The notes under the pieces are model-generated. The model saw only the letters and a list, made by a program, of their open reading frames with translations, made no database searches and was not told where the DNA came from. The position numbers were made by a program, and so were the translations under genes. A stretch of DNA of 64,000 nt from Humulus lupulus (lineage: Eukaryota; Streptophyta; Magnoliopsida; Rosales; Cannabaceae), in assembly GCF_963169125.1 (NCBI RefSeq), contig NC_084802.1, positions 118,610,903 to 118,674,902 on the forward strand. The letters are read 5' to 3'. This document shows, piece after piece, positions 58,483 to 64,000 of this stretch. How positions within the stretch are numbered: position 1 is the first letter of the stretch; the number at the start of each line of letters is the position of its first letter.

Positions 58483-58698
58483 GTTTGTCTCTGGTACTCA
58501 AAAGGCGTGATCATTAATTTTCCATTTTCGAAGTATGGGGAAGCGTAATGGCCGTCAAAATTGTTTCTGGGAAACTGAAAAGCCTTGATTAGACAGGAGT
58601 GGTTTGCTTTTTTCAAGAACGCACGAAAGGCACTGACACGTCAGGAGGGGTTACCGAAGGGTCGTACGCTCAAAGTTTATTTACAGTTCGTAGTAAAT
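58483..58698. other. element D 3' noncoding stretch / antisense promoter region
   Basis: About 215 bp between the antisense TATA box and the polypurine tract. It would serve as promoter of the antisense gene and 3' end of the genomic RNA. No motif beyond this. Confidence 0.4.
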
Positions 58699-58715
58699 AA
58701 ACTTTGGGGGGCAAA
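58699..58715 (+). other. polypurine tract of element D
   Basis: AACTTTGGGGGGCAAA directly before TGTTATCC of the 3' LTR. Confidence 0.8.
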
Positions 58716-59304
58716 TGTTATCCAATAAATTAGCATTTGTGACGTGGCGAATAATCTCTTGACACGTGCCTGACACCTGGAGCGTCTGCTAGAGTATCGA
58801 CCATGAGACACACCAGAAGCAGGACATACCTGTTTTTACCACGACCAGACTGGTCGGTGGTTCCGCTGGCAAAGCAACATTTATGGAAAGATCTTATGTA
58901 TCCCGAATTTATTTCATGCAATCTTCTGAATATCCCATGATTCAAGGGATAATATCTGTAACAATATTGGGCAACCCCCCATGGGCCTATAAAAAGCAAG
59001 AGATGGCTCATGGGAAGGGACCTTTTGGCAACTAAAAAACCATAGGAATATAGAAATTATCTGTGAAAACGAGGATTGTTTATGAGGAGTGTTGAAACTC
59101 ATTGAGCCCAAGCTCTCTGATCGCACTTTTGTTCCCATATCAATATCATTCTAAGTGGACGTAGGTCATTACCAGATTCTGGGGCCGAACCACTATAAAT
59201 TACTGTGTTTTCTTTACTTTTGTCATTACGTTATTATCTATACATATTCGCCTATATCATTCATATTTTGACTCCGTGTCAGTTGGCTAAAACGAGGGTC
59301 AACA
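58716..59304 (+). repeat. 3' LTR of element D
   Basis: 589 bp, 585 identical to the 5' LTR by eye. Followed by the target duplication AAGGC. Confidence 0.93.
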
Positions 59305-59934
59305 AAGGCATATACATATTGTTGTGAGAAAACATAATCAAAATTTGATTATAGCCTGGAATATATGCTTTGAAAGAATTGATATGTGACACATAAATGC
59401 TACAACAAAAGTTATTTATTTAGAGCTCCTAGTACTATGAGAATTTGAAATAAGTCTTATCGGAAAAATTCAAGAATAATTTAACATGTCTTAAGAGATA
59501 TAAATTCAAAGTTGTGTGCATTATATAACAAAGATCTTATTATATAGATTAAAGACATGTAGGATAATAATTATTTGAAACCACAAGTATGATTGTCTAT
59601 GTAATATGAATTCATAAATTATATGCTATAAAAGGCTCCTGAGAACTTCTGATTATATTATAAAATTATTGAAGAAAAAACTATTAGATTTAGAATTATT
59701 AAATATATCATTTTTTTTATAAACTAACTTATGAGTAGGGAAGTCCGGAAGAACTTCATATGCATAAAGAATCATAGTGTATATGATCACTTGATGTAGA
59801 TTTAAAAGAATATGTAACGAGAATGCAACAAGTATATGGTCACGAAGTACCATATTTATTGCAAAAGAAAATTGATATTATCGAAGATATTCATTCACGT
59901 GTTCATATTTCAATTTTAAATTTTGGATTGAACA
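59305..59934 (+). pseudogene. degraded copia pol ('copia E'), part after element D
   Basis: The other side of element D's target. AT-rich, all frames closed, with faint copia RT flavour (for example YKSYLFRAPSTMRI near 59410, compare RSLYGLKQ...; a frame with MQQVYGHEVPYLLQKKIDII at 59823). Continuity with 46790-47658 follows from the perfect AAGGC duplication. Domain assignment here is weak. Confidence 0.35.
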
Positions 59935-60613
59935 TATTGTACCCTAAAAATACGAGCTCGATTATCTTGCTTGGGGTACAACTGACAAGCAATAAATCAA
60001 GGAAGCTGGACTCTGGAGACATCTCGTTAACTCTAGATCAAATAGCTCGAGGTTGTGCCACCAAGTTTGTGACAACTTGAGATCCTACAGATTGCCTAAA
60101 ATGTCAGTGACACCATTCAAGATATTTGGTGTCCAAATCGCCGTCACCAAGCTCCAAGCATGATCCAAGTCAGATCATCATGCTCCCGAGAGTATCCAGC
60201 TCACGAAAGTCCAATGACACGCATAAGGAAGAATCCCAACAGACTCGGAGATTCTTCATGCATAATAAATGTTGATAATCGTTATATGTATCCAATGCTT
60301 GATATAACAGCCATAGGTTTAATTAGGGCATTTATGTATTCAATTATTTAGAAAGTTACCCAATCCTGTAAGTTAACTTTTATGGTACGGTTACCCAATA
60401 TTTTCCACCATCATTCCCTATAAATATAAAGAGAATTGACAATACAATGGATCGAATTTTTGTATGCTAAAACTCTGCAGAATTTATCATAAACAATTTC
60501 TCCAAGAATTCCTAAATAGAAATAAGAGTGACTCGTGGACTAGGTGGATTTTAACCACTGAACCATGTAAAATCTTATTTGTAAAACCATGTTGGTGAAA
60601 AACCGTGTCAACA
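59935..60613 (+). mobile_element. solo LTR of the element C family
   Basis: 679 bp on the + strand, from TATTGTACCC (decayed TGTTGTACCC) to CCGTGTCAACA, matching the minus strand of element C's LTR: GAGTGACTCGTGGACTAGG, GGTGGATTTTAACCACTGAA, GTTGGTGAAAAACCGTGTCA. TATA box TATAAATA at 60419-60426. Flanks GAACA (59930-59934) and AAACA (60614-60618) are a 5-bp duplication with one mismatch. An open frame at its left end (59823-60080) is accidental. Confidence 0.8.
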
Positions 60614-60679
60614 AAACATAGTCATATATGATGAATATCCACAAATATGATGCATATAACATTGTTGATATGATATGAT
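60614..60679. other. short spacer
   Basis: AT-rich remainder between two LTRs. Nothing recognisable. Confidence 0.4.
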
Positions 60680-62154
60680 TGTTGACGGTAAGAACTCTTC
60701 AACTAAGTTAGGTCAAGAACTTTGTGAGTTATAAAAGAAGTAGATTCAAATCAAATGAACTCCAAGCAAACTTTCTTGTGATTTCAAGAACACCAAGTGT
60801 AAATGCAGAAATATTAGAAAGAAAAACAGAGAGAATGTAGAGTGTCTCTTTCCATTAACAATGAGTGGTTACAAAATTCTCCCCCCCCCCCCCCCCTTCT
60901 CAGATGAAGGGAGGCCATATTTATAGTAGAGCACTAATGACTCTTAGTACATTGTGGTCCCTAGGGACATGACCCTGCATATGCAGTTTACAGGTGGTAG
61001 TGGTGCCAGGAGCATGGTGGTTGGTTCTAGTACGAGGGTTTGTTGGAGCACCTCAACTTCAATACCTGGATGTACCTCCACCACATGTTTGGTACCAGTG
61101 TCAGAAATTGACTGATGAGGACAACATCAGGCACTTCACTTGTATGACCACTACTTGTCTAGCGTGCAGGTCGTGTCCGTACTGCAGATCCTCTTGATTT
61201 GCAGGTACATTATATGTCTCTTCTGACTTTATATTGAATCATTGCAAGGCCTTTTCCGACCTTCCTCAAACACATTTTCAAGAGGCCCGTGACTCTGCAT
61301 CTCATGAGACCCATAGGGAAAAAGGTGCCTCTTTGGTGGAACTTATCTCAGGGAGAGAGATAAGGCCTCTTCAATGAGGCCTGTTGTGTATGCCATGAGA
61401 CATGATGCCCACGTGTGAGATGAGGATCTTACTTCGTAAGGCCCTCCTGACTGAGACACGGACCGCGAGGCCCCCCTGGCCGAGGCACCAGGCGTGAGGT
61501 TCCTCTTGGTCGAGGCACCAGCCACGAGGCCCTCCTTGCCGAGACACAGGGCGCGAGGTCCTCTTGGCTGAGATGTGAGGCCCTCCTGGCCGAGACACCA
61601 AGCACGAGGCCCATCCTGGCCGAGGTAATAGGCACGAGGCCTTCCTGGCTAAGCCACGGGGTGCGAGGCCTTCCTGACCAAGACACGAGGCGCGAGGCCT
61701 TCCTGGCTGAGCCACGGGGTGGGAGGCCCTCTTGGCCGAGCAACCAGGAGCGAGGCTCTCTAGGCCGAGGCACGGGCCGCGAGGCCCTCCTGGCTGAGAC
61801 ATGACACCAGCACGAGGCTTCCTAACCAAGGCATGGGGTGCGGGGCCCTCCTGGCCGAGGCTCTCCAGGCCGAGGCACGGGGCGCGAGGCCCTCCTGTCC
61901 AAGGCACCAGGCACGAGTTATCTCGGCTAAATGCAAGGCGGCGGCTTCGTGAGGCCCAGGTGCGTGGCATCTAGGTGCGAGGGGTTCTAATCTTTAGCTA
62001 GGTGGAGACCTGCGGGGCCAATGGGAGTGTTGGCTAGAACGTGGTCTCGTGCGTCCTATAGGCCCGAGCCCGATAGTTTGACTAAGTGACCTTTAGCCAC
62101 GTATTTCAACTAGGGATCAGAGATTCTTTCCTTGGTGGATTTTCGGCATCCACA
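60680..62154 (-). repeat. 3' LTR of a minus-strand element running off the window
   Basis: 1475 bp from TGTTGACGGTAAG to CGGCATCCACA; on the minus strand it starts TGTGGATGCC directly after a polypurine tract (ATTGGGGGGCAAG). It contains a run of 16 C at 60881-60896 and a GC-rich minisatellite at about 61440-61920. The partner LTR is outside the window, so the call rests on TG...CA ends and the polypurine tract. Confidence 0.65.
61440..61920. repeat. GC-rich minisatellite, ~30-bp unit, inside the LTR
   Basis: About fifteen degenerate copies of a unit like GCGAGGCCCTCCTGGCCGAG plus GCACGGG. The unit varies by substitutions and small indels. Long open frames here (for example 199 codons on the minus strand, 61970-61371) are by-products of the repeat. 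Its GC content is far above its neighbours. Confidence 0.85.
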
Positions 62155-62167
62155 CTTGCCCCCCAAT
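62155..62167 (-). other. polypurine tract of the right-edge element
   Basis: Minus strand ATTGGGGGGCAAG next to the LTR start TGTGGATGCC. Much like element D's TTGGGGGGCAAA, which suggests a Tat-like relative. Confidence 0.6.
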
Positions 62168-63126
62168 CTATAAGGAGGTCTTCAGGCGTCCTTGTAGACT
62201 CATTATAATGCTACACTTACTATGCTCTGGTGGTATGGTTGTGTGATTTCTTGTAAACCAAGTTGTTGACGGTGAGAATTTTTCAACAAAGTTTGTGATG
62301 CTAGTGACATCGGTAGCACAATCTAGGTTGTCATGGTTACGTGAGTGGAAAGACAGCTAGTCAGTATCCAGTTATGCATTACTTCCACGGGGGAGTTGTC
62401 GAGCATCATGGCACGTTGTTATTATTTCGTGAGATCTCTCGGGATGACTAAGTATAGATGAAATCGTATGGCACTCAAGAACAGGCTTTGGAGGGCATGA
62501 TCAAGCGCTGGATGAAAAGGACTAAGCATTGACATGCGAGGCCACAAACCTAGTTATCTGGGGGCATTGGGACAGGGGTGACCTTACTTCTTGCCTCTGA
62601 GTCTTCAACCTTCATCTGTCGACACGTGAAGGCATTTGTTTGTCATCTTTTTCATTGCTGCGATACTTGCATTATACTTGGAGGGATACAAGGCATCAAA
62701 AGGTGTCATTAGCACTATTGGTTGATGAAGACCTCGCTATGCAAGATGGTCTCGCACAATGAGACCTTCTCACATGGTGAGGCTCGCCTCCTTCTCTCAT
62801 TGGTGTGAGACTTTGAGAAGCCCACTATTTTCATTAGTACGGGACCTTGGGAAGCCGTTATTATTAGTCTGGGACTTTGAGAAATTATCTTTTGCATGAC
62901 GAGCTTTTGCAAGTCCTCATGGTCAATAGCTTTATGTTGAAAGGGTTCCCTTTGGGACCCCTCTACTGCGTGTGATTCATGTCTGTTGGTGCACCTTGAT
63001 TTCTTGTAAGGATATGTTGATCCCTTGGGTTCTCGCTATCCTTTTATATATTTTTGCGTGCGCATTTTATTTTGTGCAAGAAGCGTCCTTCTCGTCATTA
63101 TGCATAGTATTATTTTTGCAAGTGTC

Positions 63127-63255
63127 TTCTTTGAGACCCCTTTCACAAGCATCTTCTTCGAGACCCTTTTCATAGGCGCCTTCTTTGAGGCCTTTTTCAC
63201 AAGCGTCTTCTTTGAGACCCTTTCCACAAGCACCTTCTTTGAGGTCCTATTTGGG
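63127..63255. repeat. 27-bp tandem repeat, 4.7 copies
   Basis: Units at 63127, 63154, 63181, 63208 and a partial one at 63235, each starting TTCTTTGAGRCC and ending CACAAGC or similar. Because 27 is divisible by three, both strands show open 9-residue repeats. Confidence 0.88.
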
Positions 63256-63600
63256 CCAGGTGACCTTGGCCGACCTAGGATTGTTATGATAACCTTTTTT
63301 AGTCCCTTTATAGGGAGATGGTATTTTTGAAACCTCGCAAGCGCCTATTTTCAAGGCCCTTTTTCCCTCGGTAAGGTGAATTAGTCGATCTAGACGTAGG
63401 GATCTCTTTGGGCTCCCATTTGGTCTTCTGCAACATAGTCCTTTTATAGGGTGTGTGTGTTCGTGGAGAGGTAACTTTTGAGGGACCTTTTGACTTTCTT
63501 AGATTCTAAAAGGGTAGCTAGTCCTTATATATTCAAATGTTGTCTTATAATGTTCACCACTCATACATACATGTATTATAAGTTCTTACATATATATTTT

Positions 63601-63720
63601 ACGAGGCTAGACACCCGCTTCAAACATCGCCAGGAACCTATTGAGGCTTGCGTGGCTAGGCACCTATTTTGCACATGGCTAGGTGCCTGTTGAGGCTTGC
63701 GAGGTTGAACACCTCCCAAG
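63601..63720. repeat. 49-bp tandem repeat, about 2.5 copies
   Basis: Units at 63601-63649 and 63650-63698, both ending TTGAGGCTT, then a partial third copy (GCGAGGTTGAACACC). Confidence 0.75.
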
Positions 63721-64000
63721 TGGTTAACGGGGTCTATCTTGCCAAGCACTTTGTCTTATTTTGTTTTTTTTATATATATATGCTCTGACAATTCCAAATA
63801 TCTGGAATCAGCTTGGTGACCTCTTTGGATATTTATGGAGGCCAATTATGATGACTTCTTTAGTTCCTAAGCGACTCATATAAAAGGAGTCTTATCGGAG
63901 GTTATCCTTACTGAATCCCGCTTGCCTCTTCCTTTAAGCTTTCTTGTAAACCTCTTCCAATCTTCAACTTGATTAGTGACTCCTCTATCACAACGATCTC

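Larger units (their letters stand above)
47664..59304 (+). mobile_element. young Tat-type Ty3/gypsy 'element D' with antisense gene
   Basis: 11,641 bp. LTRs of 589 bp at 47664-48252 and 58716-59304 differ at four positions. Target duplication AAGGC at 47659-47663 and 59305-59309 is perfect. Inside are a primer site, gag-protease, pol with dual RNase H, and an intron-bearing gene on the opposite strand between pol and the 3' LTR. This architecture (extra antisense ORF, second RNase H of archaeal type, no chromodomain) marks the Tat lineage (relatives of Retand, Ogre and Athila-like elements). Element C is an older relative. Confidence 0.93.
62168..64000 (-). other. 3' interior of the right-edge element, noncoding, repeat-rich
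   Basis: No supported gene. TGTTGACGGTGAGAATTTTT at about 62264 repeats the LTR's outer end (60680) inside the interior. Degenerate 30-40-bp repeats lie near 62750-62900 (GGGACTTTGAGAA), a 27-bp repeat at 63127-63255 and a 49-bp repeat at 63601-63720. This fits the variable 3' region of Tat-lineage elements, but the element is cut by the window end. Confidence 0.5.

Noticed and set aside
60881..60896. Run of 16 C as a functional element
   Set aside because: Homopolymer length is prone to assembly error and no partner structure was seen; noted only within the LTR entry.
61371..61970. 199- and 114-codon frames on the minus strand
   Set aside because: They run through the GC-rich minisatellite. 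Peptide repeats mirror the DNA repeat in several frames, as expected for a non-coding tandem array.
63127..63255. Regular repeats considered as a CRISPR array
   Set aside because: Units are directly adjacent with no unique spacers, and the DNA is plant nuclear.
63025..63330. FFETPFTSI-type repeat protein and a Lys-rich repeat on the other strand
   Set aside because: The 27-bp period keeps frames open on both strands by itself; there is no start context, conservation or neighbour to support a gene.

Overview
The window is plant nuclear DNA, very probably from a eudicot, and it is transposable-element heterochromatin from end to end. The evidence is plant-type Ty3/gypsy elements (a chromodomain chromovirus and Tat-lineage elements with a second RNase H and an antisense gene), Ty1/copia elements, solo LTRs and a CACTA DNA transposon with CACTACAAGAAAA ends. 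I see no host gene, tRNA, rRNA or bacterial feature. The species cannot be named from the sequence alone.

Layout. (1) 1-16864: an old, heavily mutated Ty3/gypsy chromovirus on the + strand. A 5.6-kb CACTA element (4528-10104) splits its reverse transcriptase, and a 2.2-kb solo LTR of a copia element (11368-13570) lies between RNase H and integrase. (2) 16875-45322: a minus-strand copia element ('copia A') that carries a minus-strand Tat-type gypsy element ('element C', to 43304), which in turn carries a second copia ('copia B', 26677-35997). This is a three-level nest. (3) 45383-46641: a 1.26-kb AT-rich inverted repeat. (4) 46790-47658 and 59305-59934: remains of a third copia pol on the + strand, split by 'element D' (47664-59304). 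(5) 59935-60613: a solo LTR of element C's family. (6) 60680-64000: the 3' LTR and 3' part of another minus-strand element, rich in short tandem repeats and cut by the window end.

Element D is the best preserved and youngest. Its two 589-bp LTRs differ at four positions by eye, it has a perfect 5-bp target duplication (AAGGC), a primer site, a polypurine tract, a gag-protease frame with one internal TAG, and an intact pol frame (RT, RNase H, a second archaeal-like RNase H, integrase). Downstream of pol, on the opposite strand, lies a gene that can be read through three introns with correct phase as a protein of about 795 residues. It also has an upstream TATA box and a plausible 5'-UTR intron. 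Element C carries a decayed homologue in the same antisense position, and copia B landed in its last exon.

How the parts work together: the LTR promoters would drive gag-pol on one strand, while the antisense gene has its own promoter-like region near the 3' LTR. The protein's role is unknown. The insertion order can be read from the nesting: chromovirus and copia A are old; element C entered copia A; copia B entered C's antisense gene; element D entered copia remains recently.
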